Source: Dyella telluris
GTDB lineage: Bacteria > Pseudomonadota > Gammaproteobacteria > Xanthomonadales > Rhodanobacteraceae
NCBI RefSeq assembly: GCF_014297575.1
Contig: NZ_CP060412.1
Span: 3,224,001 to 3,288,000, forward strand
Direction of reading: 5' to 3'
DNA length: 64,000 nt
A program made the translations under genes and the position numbers. Shown here piece after piece: positions 37,960 through 47,746 of this stretch. The notes under the pieces are model-generated. The model was not told the DNA's origin, ran no database searches, and saw only the letters and a list, made by a program, of their open reading frames with translations. The first letter of the stretch is position 1, and each line of letters opens with the position of its first letter.

Positions 37960-38679
37960 TCAGTTACCGGCCTTGAAACTCACCAGCTGCAATTCCAGGT
38001 TGCCGCCATCGCTCTGCGTCAGCTTCACCGGCACCGGATACTTCTGCGGGGCGTACCACGCGCTGAAAGCATTCTCGTCGCCGCCGCGAACCACGCGTTC
38101 CGTCGGGAAGCTGCCGGCCGGAACCTTCACGGTGTCCTTGCCCGTGACCTTGAATTCCTGCGTTTCCACGTTGCGTTTCACAGCCACGGGCAGCGACACG
38201 GACTGCTTGCCCTCGCGCAGCGCCAGGCCGACCGCGAATGCCGTCGTATTGCGATCGACCAGGCCGGGTGCGCCCGGATAGGAAGCCGGGCCCTTGCCCT
38301 CGTCCACCGTCACCTGGGCGCTGGTCCAGTTGACCTCGGTATGGCGCTGCTTCTTCTTGAAGCCGGCGTCCATGTTGTAGTCGTAGCTGATGGTTTCCGG
38401 CGCGTTGTTGTTCCAGCGGAACGTGGTGGTTTCCGAGGAATTGGCGCCCAGCGCGGCGGCGATGCCTGCGGTGCCCTTGGTCTGGTTGCTGTAGACCCAC
38501 TGACCGTTGCCGGCGGATTTGAGCGTGATCACCGCTTCGCCGATCACCTGTCCGCCCTGCGACACCTGGTAGGTCGCGGTGAATGGCGTCGGTGCAGGTG
38601 TGGCGGCGAAGGCTGCCGTGGTGGAGACGGCCAGCACAAGGCCGGCGGCGAACGTGCGAAGGGAGTTGGGAGCGGTCAT
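37960..38679 (-). CDS. DUF3108 periplasmic protein
   Basis: A 239-residue protein with a signal peptide (TFAAGLVLAVSTTAAFAA) and a DUF3108 body: FTATYQVSQGGQVIGEAVITLK, then VPAGSFPTERVVR and AWYAPQKYPVPVKLTQ. It lies next to purN-purM in the same direction, an arrangement common in the order. Function unknown; the fold is lipocalin/LolA-like. Confidence 0.85.
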   Translation of the reverse strand: MTAPNSLRTFAAGLVLAVSTTAAFAATPAPTPFTATYQVSQGGQVIGEAVITLKSAGNGQWVYSNQTKGTAGIAAALGANSSETTTFRWNNNAPETISYDYNMDAGFKKKQRHTEVNWTSAQVTVDEGKGPASYPGAPGLVDRNTTAFAVGLALREGKQSVSLPVAVKRNVETQEFKVTGKDTVKVPAGSFPTERVVRGGDENAFSAWYAPQKYPVPVKLTQSDGGNLELQLVSFKAGN

Positions 38680-38734
38680 GGGGACCGCAGTCTACGCGTT
38701 CATCCTGAACGGGTTGTAGAGACGCGTCAGGCGC

Positions 38735-39403
38735 TCAGTCAACCAGTTGGCCGTTGCGCAGTTGCAGCGGCGCGTCGATCGCTTTTCCGTTGAAGGCCAC
38801 GCGGTCGGGGGCGATCAGGGTCAGGCGCTGTTCGGCCATCAGGGTCAGCACGGCGGGTAGCAGCTGGTGCTCGAAGCCGAGCAGGCGCTGGGCAAGCTGC
38901 GCCTCGTCGTCGCCCGGTTGGATCACGATGCGCGCCTGCGCAATCACCGGGCCACCATCGAGTTCGGCGGTGACGTAGTGGACGCTGGCGCCATGTTCGG
39001 CGTCGCCGGCTTCGAGTGCGCGACGATGCGTATGCAGGCCGCGGTACTTGGGCAGCAGGGACGGGTGAATGTTGATCATCCGGCCCACCCAGGGCGCCAG
39101 CGCCTCGCCATCGATGATGCGCATGAAGCCGGCCAGCACCAGCATCTGCGCGCCGGTGGCATCGAGCTGGCGGAACAGCTCGACGTCGAAGTCGCGACGC
39201 GTGGCGAAGTCTTTCGGGTTCAGCGTGAACGTCGGGATGCCCGCGTCTTTCGCCAGTTGCAGGGCGCCCGCATCTTTCTTGTCGCTGCCGACGGCCACGA
39301 AGTCCACGGGCAATCCGCCCGCGTCACGGGCGGCGATCAGGGCTTGCAGGTTGCTGCCGCGCCCGGAGGCGAGCACGGCGACGCGAAGACGCTGGGTTGT
39401 CAC
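38735..39403 (-). CDS. purN: Phosphoribosylglycinamide formyltransferase PurN
   Basis: Formyl-THF-dependent step 3 of purine synthesis. It has 222 residues and the motifs LASGRGSNLQALI, MRIIDG, and NIHPSLLPKYRGLHTH with the catalytic Asn/His. The Asp lies in AELDGGPVIAQ. It follows purM by 13 bp, so the two form one operon. Confidence 0.96.
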   Translation of the reverse strand: MTTQRLRVAVLASGRGSNLQALIAARDAGGLPVDFVAVGSDKKDAGALQLAKDAGIPTFTLNPKDFATRRDFDVELFRQLDATGAQMLVLAGFMRIIDGEALAPWVGRMINIHPSLLPKYRGLHTHRRALEAGDAEHGASVHYVTAELDGGPVIAQARIVIQPGDDEAQLAQRLLGFEHQLLPAVLTLMAEQRLTLIAPDRVAFNGKAIDAPLQLRNGQLVD

Positions 39404-39416
39404 GGAGAGCAGGCTC

Positions 39417-40445
39417 TTAGCCGATGTGGACGCGCTCGTCGCCCTGGGCGGGCACGATTTCGCCGATCACCGAGCTCTTCAGGCCATGGCTGGCCAGCAG
39501 CTCGCTGGCGGCGCCGACCGCGTCACGCGGCAGGATCACGGTGAAGCCCACGCCGCAGTTGAAGGTGCGCCACATTTCCTCGCGCGCCACGTTGCCTTCG
39601 CGCATCAGCCACTCGAACACCGGCGGCAGCACGATGGCGGCGGCGTCAATGTGGATGCCGAGGTTCTCGGGCACCACGCGGATGATGTTTTCCTTCAGGC
39701 CGCCACCGGTGATGTGCGCCATGCCGTGCACCGGCTGGCTCTTCATCAGCGCCAGCATCGGCTTGACGTAGATGGTGGTGGGGGCCATCAGGGCGTCGGC
39801 CAGCGTCACGCCGCCGAGGTCCAGGTCCAGCGGGTTGCCGGCGCGCTCGAGGATCTTGCGGATCAGCGAGTAGCCGTTGGAGTGCGGGCCGGAAGAGGCC
39901 ACGCCCAGGATCACGTCGCCGGCCACGATCTTCTCGCCGCTGAGCAGCTGCGATTTTTCGACCGCGCCGACGGTGAAGCCGCCCAGGTCGTATTCACCCG
40001 GCGGGTACATGTCCGGCATTTCGGCCGTCTCGCCGCCGATCAGCGCGCAACCGGCCAGCTCGCAGCCCTTGGCGATGCCGCCGACCACGGCCACGGTGGT
40101 ATCCACGTCCAGCTTGCCGGTGGCGAAGTAGTCCAGGAAAAACAGCGGCTCGGCGCCCTGCACCAGCACGTCGTTGACGCACATGCCCACCAGATCGATG
40201 CCGATGGTGTCGTGGCGACCCAGCTGCTGGGCGAGCTTGAGCTTGGTGCCCACGCCGTCGGTACCCGAGACCAGCACCGGCTCCTTGTACTTGCCGGACA
40301 GGTCAAACAGGCCGCCGAAGCCGCCCAGGCCGCCCATCACTTCGGGACGGGAGGTGCGCTTGACCAGCGGCTTGATGCGTTCGACCACGGCATTGCCTGC
40401 GTCGATATCGACGCCAGCGGCGCGGTAGGTGAGGGCGTCGGACAT
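39417..40445 (-). CDS. purM: Phosphoribosylformylglycinamidine cyclo-ligase PurM
   Basis: Step 5 of purine synthesis (AIR synthetase). It has 342 residues from ATG 40445 ([18 protein letters not shown]), with [13 protein letters not shown] and the [20 protein letters not shown] signature. It is divergent from the DUF2066 gene, with 148 bp between the starts. Confidence 0.96.
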   Translation of the reverse strand: MSDALTYRAAGVDIDAGNAVVERIKPLVKRTSRPEVMGGLGGFGGLFDLSGKYKEPVLVSGTDGVGTKLKLAQQLGRHDTIGIDLVGMCVNDVLVQGAEPLFFLDYFATGKLDVDTTVAVVGGIAKGCELAGCALIGGETAEMPDMYPPGEYDLGGFTVGAVEKSQLLSGEKIVAGDVILGVASSGPHSNGYSLIRKILERAGNPLDLDLGGVTLADALMAPTTIYVKPMLALMKSQPVHGMAHITGGGLKENIIRVVPENLGIHIDAAAIVLPPVFEWLMREGNVAREEMWRTFNCGVGFTVILPRDAVGAASELLASHGLKSSVIGEIVPAQGDERVHIG

Positions 40446-40593
40446 GGGGGCAACCCGGCGTTGGGAAACGCCGGATTGTAGCAGCGTGGGGCCGCAGTTT
40501 CCTGAGCGAAGACGGGAATCGGGACCGCTTCGATGGACGCTCAGGGCCGGATTGGGCAGACTTTCCGTGTTCCCCACCCGGATATCGCTCCCC

Positions 40594-41574
40594 ATGCGCC
40601 TGTCCCGCCTGCTTTTCGTCTGTTTCATGCTGGGCCTGGCCCCGCTGCTGTCCGTGCACGCACAGGGACAGGTATCCCCGTACACGGTGGTCGTTTCCGT
40701 GGCCGATACCAGTGACACCGCCCGGGATGCCGCCTTCAGCGATGCGCTGGCGCAGGTGCTGGCGCGTACCTCGGGCGGCCAGGACGTGGCCAGCAAGCCC
40801 GGCTACGCCGACGTGCTCAAGGGGGCCTCGGGCATCGTCCAGCAGTTCCAGTACCAGCGCGCCGCCACCGGCATGGCGCTGCAGGTCACCTTTGACCAGG
40901 CCGCCGTGCAGCGCGCCGTAGGCCAGATGGGCGTATCCGGTGGCGGCTCCCGTCCGCCGGTGTTGCTCGTCATCCGCGACGATGACGGCAGCGTGCTTAC
41001 CAAGGACGCGCTGGCCACGCTTACCCAGGCGGTCGCCGCCAAGGGTTTCAGCACGGTGCTGGCCGACCCCGCGAAGACGGGCGACACGCCGAACCTCAGC
41101 AGCGCCGAGCCCGACCAGGTGGCCGGGCTGGCACGGCAGTACAAGACAGGCCTGATCCTGCTGGGCCAGATGCACGGCAACGCCGCTGACTGGGTGCTGC
41201 TCTCCGGCGGCCCGCAGCAGAAGTGGACCACGCAGGGCGCCAATGCAGCCGCCGTGCTGACCGACGCCGCCAACGGCCTGGCCGATCGGCTTGGCAAGCA
41301 GCTCAACGTGATCGGCTCGGCCAGCGTCGACGGCAAGCTGTGGGTATCGCAGGTGAACTCCGCCATGGATTACGCCAACCTGGTGGCAGTGCTGCGCAAC
41401 GATCCGAACGTGCGGCAGGTGACGACGCTGAGTTCACAGGGCGATGGCATGCTGTTCGCGGTCAAGGCCAGCCTGCCGATGGACGCGCTGGCCAACAGCC
41501 TGGCCGCCACGGGCCGGCTCCTGCGCGGCGACTCGCACAGTGATTCCGACGCCAGCCTGCGCTGGGTCCACTGA
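40594..41574 (+). CDS. DUF2066 secreted protein
   Basis: A 326-residue protein with a signal peptide ([19 protein letters not shown], cut after VHA) and a DUF2066 body: [31 protein letters not shown] and [13 protein letters not shown]. Members are found beside purM and hda in many gammaproteobacteria, but their role is unknown. ATG 40594 is preferred to upstream in-frame ATGs because only it begins the signal peptide. Confidence 0.87.
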   Translation: MRLSRLLFVCFMLGLAPLLSVHAQGQVSPYTVVVSVADTSDTARDAAFSDALAQVLARTSGGQDVASKPGYADVLKGASGIVQQFQYQRAATGMALQVTFDQAAVQRAVGQMGVSGGGSRPPVLLVIRDDDGSVLTKDALATLTQAVAAKGFSTVLADPAKTGDTPNLSSAEPDQVAGLARQYKTGLILLGQMHGNAADWVLLSGGPQQKWTTQGANAAAVLTDAANGLADRLGKQLNVIGSASVDGKLWVSQVNSAMDYANLVAVLRNDPNVRQVTTLSSQGDGMLFAVKASLPMDALANSLAATGRLLRGDSHSDSDASLRWVH

Positions 41575-41660
41575 ATTTCCGGGTGCGGTGAACGCCGCAC
41601 CCCCGCGCATCGTCCGGGATTCGACGCGCGGCCCTGATTTCCGACCTCATGGGATGAGCC

Positions 41661-42848
41661 ATGTCGATGACGCCTGACAGCTCCCGCCGCTGGCAATTGC
41701 TCGCCATCACCGGGGCCATCTTCTACGTGTTCTGGCTGCTGGCGCCGGTGCTGATGCCGTTCGCCTTCGCGGCGATGCTCGCCTACCTGGGCGATCCGCT
41801 GGCGGACCGCCTGCAGCGCCTGGGCATGGGCCGCACGCTGGCGGTGACCATCGTGTTCATCGTGCTGCTGCTCGCGGCCGTGGGCGCGTTGCTTCTGCTG
41901 ATTCCGCTGATTTCGCGCCAGATCGAAAATCTGGTGCAGAACATCCCCCACTACGTGGACTGGGCCCGCAATACCGCGCTGCCATGGCTGCAGGCCAAGC
42001 TGCACCTGGACCCGAATGCGTTCGACACCGACCGCCTGACCCAGCAGCTCAAGGAACACCTGGGTTCGATCGGCAATGCCGCCTCGGTGTTGCTGGGGCA
42101 GATCTCCCGCTCCAGCGTCGGCGTGGTCATGTGGCTGACCAACATGGTGCTGATCCCGGTGGTGGCGTTTTATCTGCTGCGCGACTGGGACCGCCTGGTG
42201 GCCTGGATCGACCGCATGTTGCCGCGCTCCGTCGAGCCCACCGTGGCCCACCTGGCACGCGAGTCCGACAGCGTGCTGGGTGCCTTCGTGCGCGGCCAGC
42301 TGCTGGTGATGCTGGCGCTGGGCCTGTTCTACGGCGTGGCGCTGACCTTGATGGGGCTGTCGGTTGGCCCGTTGATCGGTATGATCGCCGGCCTGCTCAG
42401 CTTCGTGCCTTACCTGGGTTTCATCGTGGGCTTCGGCTCCGCGCTGATTGCCGCCCTGGTGCAGTACGGCGACTGGAACCACGTGTTGATCGTGGTTGGC
42501 ATTTTCACCGCCGGCCAGTTGCTGGAAGGGTACGTGCTGGTGCCCCAGCTGGTCGGCGACAAGATCGGCCTGCACCCGGTGGCAGTGATTTTTGCCGTGC
42601 TGGCAGGCGGTTACCTGTTTGGCTTCCTCGGCGTGCTGCTGGCGCTGCCGGCGGCCTCGGTGATCCTGGTGGTGCTGCGCTACCTGGCCGAGCGCTACCG
42701 GCAAAGTGATCTGTATACCGAGGAGGGCGCGGGAGATCCCGTGCTCACTGAAGTGGATGTGATTGTCGACACCCCGCACGGTAAGGTGGAATCCCGCACG
42801 ACCGTCGACGAACAAGGCACCAAGAAGGACGCAGTACCACCCCGATGA
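41661..42848 (+). CDS. AI-2E/PerM-family membrane permease
   Basis: A 395-residue protein with about eight transmembrane segments and the family signatures PLISRQIENLVQNIP, GLLSFVPYLGFIVGFGSALI and LVPQLVGDKIGLHPV. The C-terminal tail of about 40 residues is charged. Family members include PerM, TqsA and Na+/H+ antiporters, so the transported species is uncertain. The 3' end overlaps hda by 4 bp (ATGA). Confidence 0.9.
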   Translation: MSMTPDSSRRWQLLAITGAIFYVFWLLAPVLMPFAFAAMLAYLGDPLADRLQRLGMGRTLAVTIVFIVLLLAAVGALLLLIPLISRQIENLVQNIPHYVDWARNTALPWLQAKLHLDPNAFDTDRLTQQLKEHLGSIGNAASVLLGQISRSSVGVVMWLTNMVLIPVVAFYLLRDWDRLVAWIDRMLPRSVEPTVAHLARESDSVLGAFVRGQLLVMLALGLFYGVALTLMGLSVGPLIGMIAGLLSFVPYLGFIVGFGSALIAALVQYGDWNHVLIVVGIFTAGQLLEGYVLVPQLVGDKIGLHPVAVIFAVLAGGYLFGFLGVLLALPAASVILVVLRYLAERYRQSDLYTEEGAGDPVLTEVDVIVDTPHGKVESRTTVDEQGTKKDAVPPR

Positions 42849-43549
42849 TTCCGCAGATGCCGCTCGTATTGCGCTGGCCCCGACGCCAGCGTTTCGAACA
42901 TTTCCATCCCGGCAGCAACGTCGTGACGCTCTCTGCCGTGGAGCAGGTGGCTTACGTGCCCGGCACGCCGTGGCTGTATCTGGCCGGGCCTTCGGGCAGC
43001 GGCAAGAGCCACCTGCTGGTGGCAGCCTGCCAGGCGGCCATCCAGGGAGGGCGCACGGTGCAGTACCTGCCGCTGGCCAGCATGGGCGACAAGGCTGCCG
43101 CCATCCGCGGCGTGGCGGGAAGCGAATTCCTCGCGCTGGACGACCTGGGTGCCATCGCCGGTGACCGCGAGGCCGAGCACGCGCTGTTTGACGTCTACAA
43201 CCGGGCCAAGGCGGAGGGTGCCACGCTGTTGTTCGCTGCCGAAGCCCTGCCGACCCAGCTGGGGCTGGGGCTGCCTGACCTTCGTTCGCGCCTGGGCGCC
43301 TGCCAGCAGGCACTGCTGAAGCCGCTGGATGATGCCGAGCGTCGCGCCGTACTCCGCAAGGAGGCCGCAACGCGCGGCATCGAGCTGGATGACACGGTGC
43401 TCGACTGGCTGTTCGCCCGTTACGCCCGTGATTTGGGCGCCCTGCTGGACCTGCTCGATCGCATCGACCAGGCCTCGCTGGCGGCCAAGCGGAAGATCAC
43501 CGTGCCGTTCCTGCGTGGATTCCTGCGCGAGAGCGAGCCTGGCGCCTGA
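42845..43549 (+). CDS. hda: DnaA regulatory inactivator Hda
   Basis: A 234-residue AAA+ protein that with the DNA clamp promotes ATP hydrolysis by DnaA. It has Walker A GPSGSGKSH (49-57), LALDDLGAIAG as Walker B, and sensor-type residues in LPDLRSRLGACQQALL. The clamp-binding QL-type motif is near the N-terminus (MPLVLRW). It is translationally coupled to the PerM-like gene. Confidence 0.92.
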   Translation: MIPQMPLVLRWPRRQRFEHFHPGSNVVTLSAVEQVAYVPGTPWLYLAGPSGSGKSHLLVAACQAAIQGGRTVQYLPLASMGDKAAAIRGVAGSEFLALDDLGAIAGDREAEHALFDVYNRAKAEGATLLFAAEALPTQLGLGLPDLRSRLGACQQALLKPLDDAERRAVLRKEAATRGIELDDTVLDWLFARYARDLGALLDLLDRIDQASLAAKRKITVPFLRGFLRESEPGA

Positions 43550-43560
43550 GAAGATCGTCT

Positions 43561-43584
43561 GTGGGAGCGCACCCTGTGCGCGAC
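43561..43584. repeat. Single arm of the two-hairpin repeat
   Basis: Same 5' context (GTGGGAGCGCAC) and hairpin GCGCAC-CCT-GTGCGC with a 3-nt loop, ending CGAC. No second arm is seen nearby. It lies between convergent hda and suhB. Confidence 0.7.
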
Positions 43585-43603
43585 AACCAGATCAAACAAG
43601 ACC

Positions 43604-43635
43604 ACAAAAAAAGGCGCCCAACGGGCGCCTTTTTT
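43604..43635. terminator. Bidirectional terminator between hda and suhB
   Basis: A7, then GGCGCCC (43613-43619), AAC, GGGCGCC (43623-43629), then T6. It works for hda (plus) and suhB (minus). Confidence 0.92.
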
Positions 43636-43652
43636 CCGGGAGGTGGATCACC

Positions 43653-44456
43653 TCAGGCCATCAATAACCGCGGCGTGGCGTTCGCGCCGATGGCATCCAC
43701 CATCGCCTGCGCCACGTTGAGGTTGCCGGCGACGATGTTGCCGCTCTCCGGAATGCCGTCGCGACCGGCGAAGTCGCAGTAGCGGCCGCCTGCCTCGCGC
43801 ACCAGCAGCACGCCGGCGGCCATGTCCCACGGCTTCAGGCCGATCTCGAAGAAGCCGTCGTAGCGGCCGGCGGCCACATAGGCCAGGTCGAGCGCGGCGG
43901 AGCCGGAGCGGCGGATGTCCTCGGCCTGGCCAAGCAGGGCGCGGGTCATGTCGAGCTGGGCGTCCAGGTGCGAACGCTGGCGGTACGGGAAACCGGTGGC
44001 GATCATCGCGCCGCCCAGGTTCTCACGCTTGGCCACGCGGATGCGGCGGTCATTGAGGTAGGCACCGTCGCCCTTGCTGGCGGTGAACAGCTCGTCGCGC
44101 AGCGGATCGAACACCACCGCGTACACCGGCTCGCCCTTGTCGAGCAGCGCGATGGAAACGCAGAAGTGCGGGATGCCGCGCAGGTAGTTATGCGTGCCGT
44201 CGAGCGGGTCGATCACCCAGGTCAGCGGGCCCTTGCCGATCGCGCCGCTTTCCTCGGCAAGGAAGCCATGCGTCGGGTAGGCGCGCTTGAGTTCCTTGAT
44301 GATCTCGGCTTCGGCCAGGCGGTCGACTTCCGAGGCGAAGTCCATGCGTTGCTTTTCGACGACATTGAGGCCGTCGATGCGATTCATGTAACGCAGGATG
44401 ATGTTTCCTGCGGAGCGCGCGGCGCGCACCGCGACGTTGACGGCGGGTCTGGGCAT
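43653..44456 (-). CDS. suhB: Inositol-1-monophosphatase SuhB
   Basis: A 267-residue Mg-dependent phosphatase of the IMPase family, which in E. coli also assists rRNA transcription. Metal-binding motifs are [23 protein letters not shown] and [20 protein letters not shown] 44456 ([13 protein letters not shown]) is preferred over the TTG at 44471. It is divergent from trmJ, the common gammaproteobacterial arrangement. Confidence 0.95.
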   Translation of the reverse strand: MPRPAVNVAVRAARSAGNIILRYMNRIDGLNVVEKQRMDFASEVDRLAEAEIIKELKRAYPTHGFLAEESGAIGKGPLTWVIDPLDGTHNYLRGIPHFCVSIALLDKGEPVYAVVFDPLRDELFTASKGDGAYLNDRRIRVAKRENLGGAMIATGFPYRQRSHLDAQLDMTRALLGQAEDIRRSGSAALDLAYVAAGRYDGFFEIGLKPWDMAAGVLLVREAGGRYCDFAGRDGIPESGNIVAGNLNVAQAMVDAIGANATPRLLMA

Positions 44457-44614
44457 GGCTTCGGCTTTCAAAAGAGCGGGGTTTCGGCGGCAAAGTCTAG
44501 CAGACAGACGGCCTCCGGGTCAGGCCGACCCAAGGGCCGTCGGGCGGCCGGGTTTGACAGGAGGGCCAGACATTTCCAAGCTTTGCGCCCGTTTGCACGA
44601 GTTTCCCCGCCCCC

Positions 44615-45391
44615 ATGAGCGCTGAATCCGACCTCGCCGCCCGCATCCGCTACGTGCTGGTGCGCACCTCGCACCCCGGCAATATCGGCAGTGCCGCCCG
44701 CGCCATCCGCACCATGGGCTTCGACCGGATGGCCCTGGTGGCACCGCACCGGTTCCCCGACAGGGAGGCTTCCGCGCTGGCCGCGGGGGCGGACGACGTG
44801 CTGGAGAACGCCACCGTCAGCGAAGGCCTGGTGGACGCCCTGGCGGGAACCAGTCTGGCGCTGGGCCTTTCAGCCCGCCGCCGTGGCGTGGACCTGGAGG
44901 AGATCACCCCGCGCGAAGCGGCGGCCCGTGCGCTTGCCGCCGCGGCTCGTGGTGAACAGGTGGCGCTGGTCTTCGGCAACGAGCGCACCGGGCTGGAGAA
45001 CGAGGAACTGGCGCGCTGCCATGCCATGGTGCGCATTCCCAGCGTGGACGACTTCAGCTCGCTCAACCTTTCGCAGGCCGTGCAGGTGATGGCCTATGAG
45101 CTTCGCGTGGCGTCGCTGGGCGAGGTGGCCGTGCCTGTTCGCGCGGATGCCGAACCGCCCGCCGATGCGGCGCAGATGGAGCGCTTTTTCGAGCACCTGA
45201 CCCAGATGCTCGACGACATCGATTTCCACAAGGGCCGCGCGCCGACCACCATCATGTTGCGCCTGCGCAAGCTGTTCCAGCGCGCCCAGCCGGACGAGCG
45301 CGAGCTGCGCGTGATGCACGGCATTTTCGCCGATGCGCAGCGCATGGCGCAGATTGCCACGGACAAGATCAAGGCGCCCAAGGGCGGTTGA
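44615..45391 (+). CDS. trmJ: tRNA (Cm32/Um32) methyltransferase TrmJ
   Basis: SPOUT-class methyltransferase for ribose 2'-O at tRNA position 32. It has 258 residues: YVLVRTSHPGNIGSAARAIRTMGFDRMALVAP at the start, the knot with VFGNERTGLENEELARCH, and IPSVDDFSSLNLSQAVQVMAYE. A helical C-terminal part follows. Confidence 0.95.
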   Translation: MSAESDLAARIRYVLVRTSHPGNIGSAARAIRTMGFDRMALVAPHRFPDREASALAAGADDVLENATVSEGLVDALAGTSLALGLSARRRGVDLEEITPREAAARALAAAARGEQVALVFGNERTGLENEELARCHAMVRIPSVDDFSSLNLSQAVQVMAYELRVASLGEVAVPVRADAEPPADAAQMERFFEHLTQMLDDIDFHKGRAPTTIMLRLRKLFQRAQPDERELRVMHGIFADAQRMAQIATDKIKAPKGG

Positions 45392-45403
45392 TCAAGGGAC
45401 AAC

Positions 45404-45467
45404 TGTAGGAGCGCGCTTGCGCGCGACCGTTCTTGGCGCTGCGGTCGCGCACAAGTGCGCTCCTACA
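45404..45467. repeat. Two-hairpin intergenic repeat, copy 4
   Basis: Left arm 45405-45428 has hairpin GCGCGCTTGCGCGC and right arm 45443-45466 has GCGCACAAGTGCGC. The two arm subtypes are mixed, yet each arm's own stem is perfect. It lies between convergent trmJ and the CNNM gene. Confidence 0.9.
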
Positions 45468-45488
45468 GAGAGCCACGGGCGCGGTTGC

Positions 45489-46811
45489 TCAAAATCCGTC
45501 TTCTTCCACGTCGATGTTCGCCAGCCGCGTGATGATGAGCTTGTCGATGCGTGCGCCGTCCAGGTCCACCACTTCCACGCGATAACCGTGCCACTCGAAG
45601 GTTTCGCCGGTCTGCGGGATATGGCCCAGCACCGCCATCACCATGCCGGCGGCCGTGCGGTATTCGTGCTCCGCCTCGCCGGGCAGGGCGTCGACCTTCA
45701 GCAGTTCGCGCAGGTCGTCGGTGGAGAGCGAGCCGTCGACCAGCCAGCTGTCGTCGCCGCGGGGCGTGATCAGCGGGCTTTCCTTGGGATCGTTGTTGCC
45801 CAGCTGCGTGGCACCCACGATGGCCGCCAGCAGGTTGTCCAGGGTGATCAGGCCCACGATGTCGCCGTACTCGTCCACCACCAGTGCCAGCTGGGTTTCC
45901 GCGTCGCGGAATTCCTCCAGCAGATCCAGCGCGCGGGCCGTGGCAGGCACGTAGAGCGGCTTGGAAAGTTGCCCGAAAATATCGGGCTTGCCCTGGGCAA
46001 AGCCGCGCAGCAGGCGCTTCACCTCTGCCACGCCAAGGACGTCGCTTTCGTCTTCGCGGTACACCGGATAGCGCGAATACGGCGTGGTGCGCAGGATCTC
46101 CGCGTTCTCCTGGTAACTCGCCGCGGCGTTGAGCCACACGATGCGCGTGCGCGGGGTCATCATGCTGTCCACCGTGCGGTCGCCCAGGCGCAGCACGCGG
46201 TTGACCATGTTGTGCTCGTCGCGATCCAGCACGCCGTGCTCGGCGCTTTCGGCCACCAGCAGGCGGATTTCCTCTTCCGAGGCAAAGTCGCTGCCGCGCC
46301 CCTTCACGCCCAGCAGGCGCAGCAACAGGCCGCTGCAGAAATTGAGCAGCCATACGAACGGTGCCGCCATGCGTGACAGCACCATCATCGGCATGGACAC
46401 GTAACCGGAGATCAGTTCCGGCGCCGACAGGGCGAGCCGCTTGGGCACCAGTTCCCCGATCACGATCTGGATAAAGGAGATCAAGGTGAAACCCAGCAAC
46501 AGGCCGATGACCTTGGCATAGGGCTCCATCCAGGCGGCCCGACCGCCGTGGATGGCGTCGGCGATGTGGTCGCCCAGAGCGTCGCCGGCCAGGGCACCGG
46601 TGATCAGGATCACCAGGGTCATGCCCACCTGCACCGTGGACAGGAAGCGCTCGGGCGCCTCGGCATTGCGCAGGGCCACCCGGGCCCGGCGGCTGTCGCG
46701 GGCCATCTGCTTCAGGCGCGTCTTGCGCGAGGCCACCAGGGCCATCTCGGACAAGGCGAAGAAGCCGTTGAAGAAGGACAGCAGTACGACGGTAAGGATT
46801 TCGGTCAGCAT
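45489..46811 (-). CDS. CNNM/CorC-family protein (hemolysin-like)
   Basis: A 440-residue membrane protein. The N-terminal DUF21 domain has about four transmembrane segments (LLSFFNGFFALSEMALVASR, LGFTLISFIQIVIGELVPKR). Two CBS domains follow (MMTPRTRIVWLN, EYGDIVGLITLDNLL), then a C-terminal CorC_HlyC transporter-associated domain ending LIITRLANIDVEEDGF. Members act in Mg/Co efflux. ATG 46811. Confidence 0.92.
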   Translation of the reverse strand: MLTEILTVVLLSFFNGFFALSEMALVASRKTRLKQMARDSRRARVALRNAEAPERFLSTVQVGMTLVILITGALAGDALGDHIADAIHGGRAAWMEPYAKVIGLLLGFTLISFIQIVIGELVPKRLALSAPELISGYVSMPMMVLSRMAAPFVWLLNFCSGLLLRLLGVKGRGSDFASEEEIRLLVAESAEHGVLDRDEHNMVNRVLRLGDRTVDSMMTPRTRIVWLNAAASYQENAEILRTTPYSRYPVYREDESDVLGVAEVKRLLRGFAQGKPDIFGQLSKPLYVPATARALDLLEEFRDAETQLALVVDEYGDIVGLITLDNLLAAIVGATQLGNNDPKESPLITPRGDDSWLVDGSLSTDDLRELLKVDALPGEAEHEYRTAAGMVMAVLGHIPQTGETFEWHGYRVEVVDLDGARIDKLIITRLANIDVEEDGF

Positions 46812-47047
46812 CGGGGCGGCCGGCCGTGGAGGTCGCGGGAGGACATGAGACGGAGTGTAAGGCCTAAGCGCCTGTTTACGACCTCCGCGGAGATCGCGGA
46901 CAGGCGCTGACCCCGGCCCGGCATGTGGCAAACCGCCCCAGGGGCAAAACCGGCCCCCTTGGACCGGGCAAGGGCTTGATGCGGTGCGGCAGGGGGCTCC
47001 TGTAACATAGCCGACATTTTCCGCCCCGCACCCCAGGCAATAACCGC

Positions 47048-47677
47048 ATGTTTTCATTGCAAACGATTTTCGGCAAAGGCGACAAGTTCTATGGCTTGCT
47101 CGAGCAGAGCGCCGAGGCTGCCCACGAAAGCGCACGGGCCCTTCACGAGCTGGTGACCCGCAAGGACCACGCGCCGGTGATGGCCGCCTTCGCCGCGGCA
47201 CGTGCACGCGAGAAGGCGCTGGCGGGGCAGATCAGCGAGGAGCTGGTGAACACCTTTGTCACCGCGCTGGATCGCGAAGACATCGAGGCGCTCAACTCCG
47301 CGCTCTACAAGATTCCCAAGACCATCGAGAAATTCGCCGAGCGCTACGAGATCGTGTCCGCCCGCATGGGCGACGTGGATTTCGGTGCCCGTGCACTCGT
47401 GCTGGAACGCGCCACCACGGTGGTGTCGGAGATGATCGGCGAGCTGCGCCGCGGCCTGCGCATCGACCCGGTGAAGAAGCTGCAGGATCGCCTGCAGACG
47501 CTGGAGTCCGAAGGCGACCGCATGCTGCTCTCGCCGTATCGCACCCTGTACGTGGAAGGCAATGACGCCATGCGTGCGATGCTGGCGAAGGATCTGTTCG
47601 AGCTGATCGAAAAGGCGATCGACAAGTGCCGCGATGTCGGCAACATCGTTTACTCGATTGTCCTGAAGAACTCCTGA
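47048..47677 (+). CDS. DUF47 (PhoU-like) phosphate transport regulator
   Basis: A 209-residue helical protein of the DUF47/YkaA group, almost always next to a Pit transporter. It has SLQTIFGKGDKFYGLLEQSAEAA at the start and EKAIDKCRDVGNIVYSIVLKNS at the end, both family signatures. It is 69 bp before the Pit gene, so the two are an operon. Confidence 0.94.
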   Translation: MFSLQTIFGKGDKFYGLLEQSAEAAHESARALHELVTRKDHAPVMAAFAAARAREKALAGQISEELVNTFVTALDREDIEALNSALYKIPKTIEKFAERYEIVSARMGDVDFGARALVLERATTVVSEMIGELRRGLRIDPVKKLQDRLQTLESEGDRMLLSPYRTLYVEGNDAMRAMLAKDLFELIEKAIDKCRDVGNIVYSIVLKNS

Positions 47678-47746
47678 GGCCGGCACGATGACCTCCTTCC
47701 TTTGGTGCCGCCCGGTGTCGATCCGGGCCGTCGGCGGGGTGCGTGC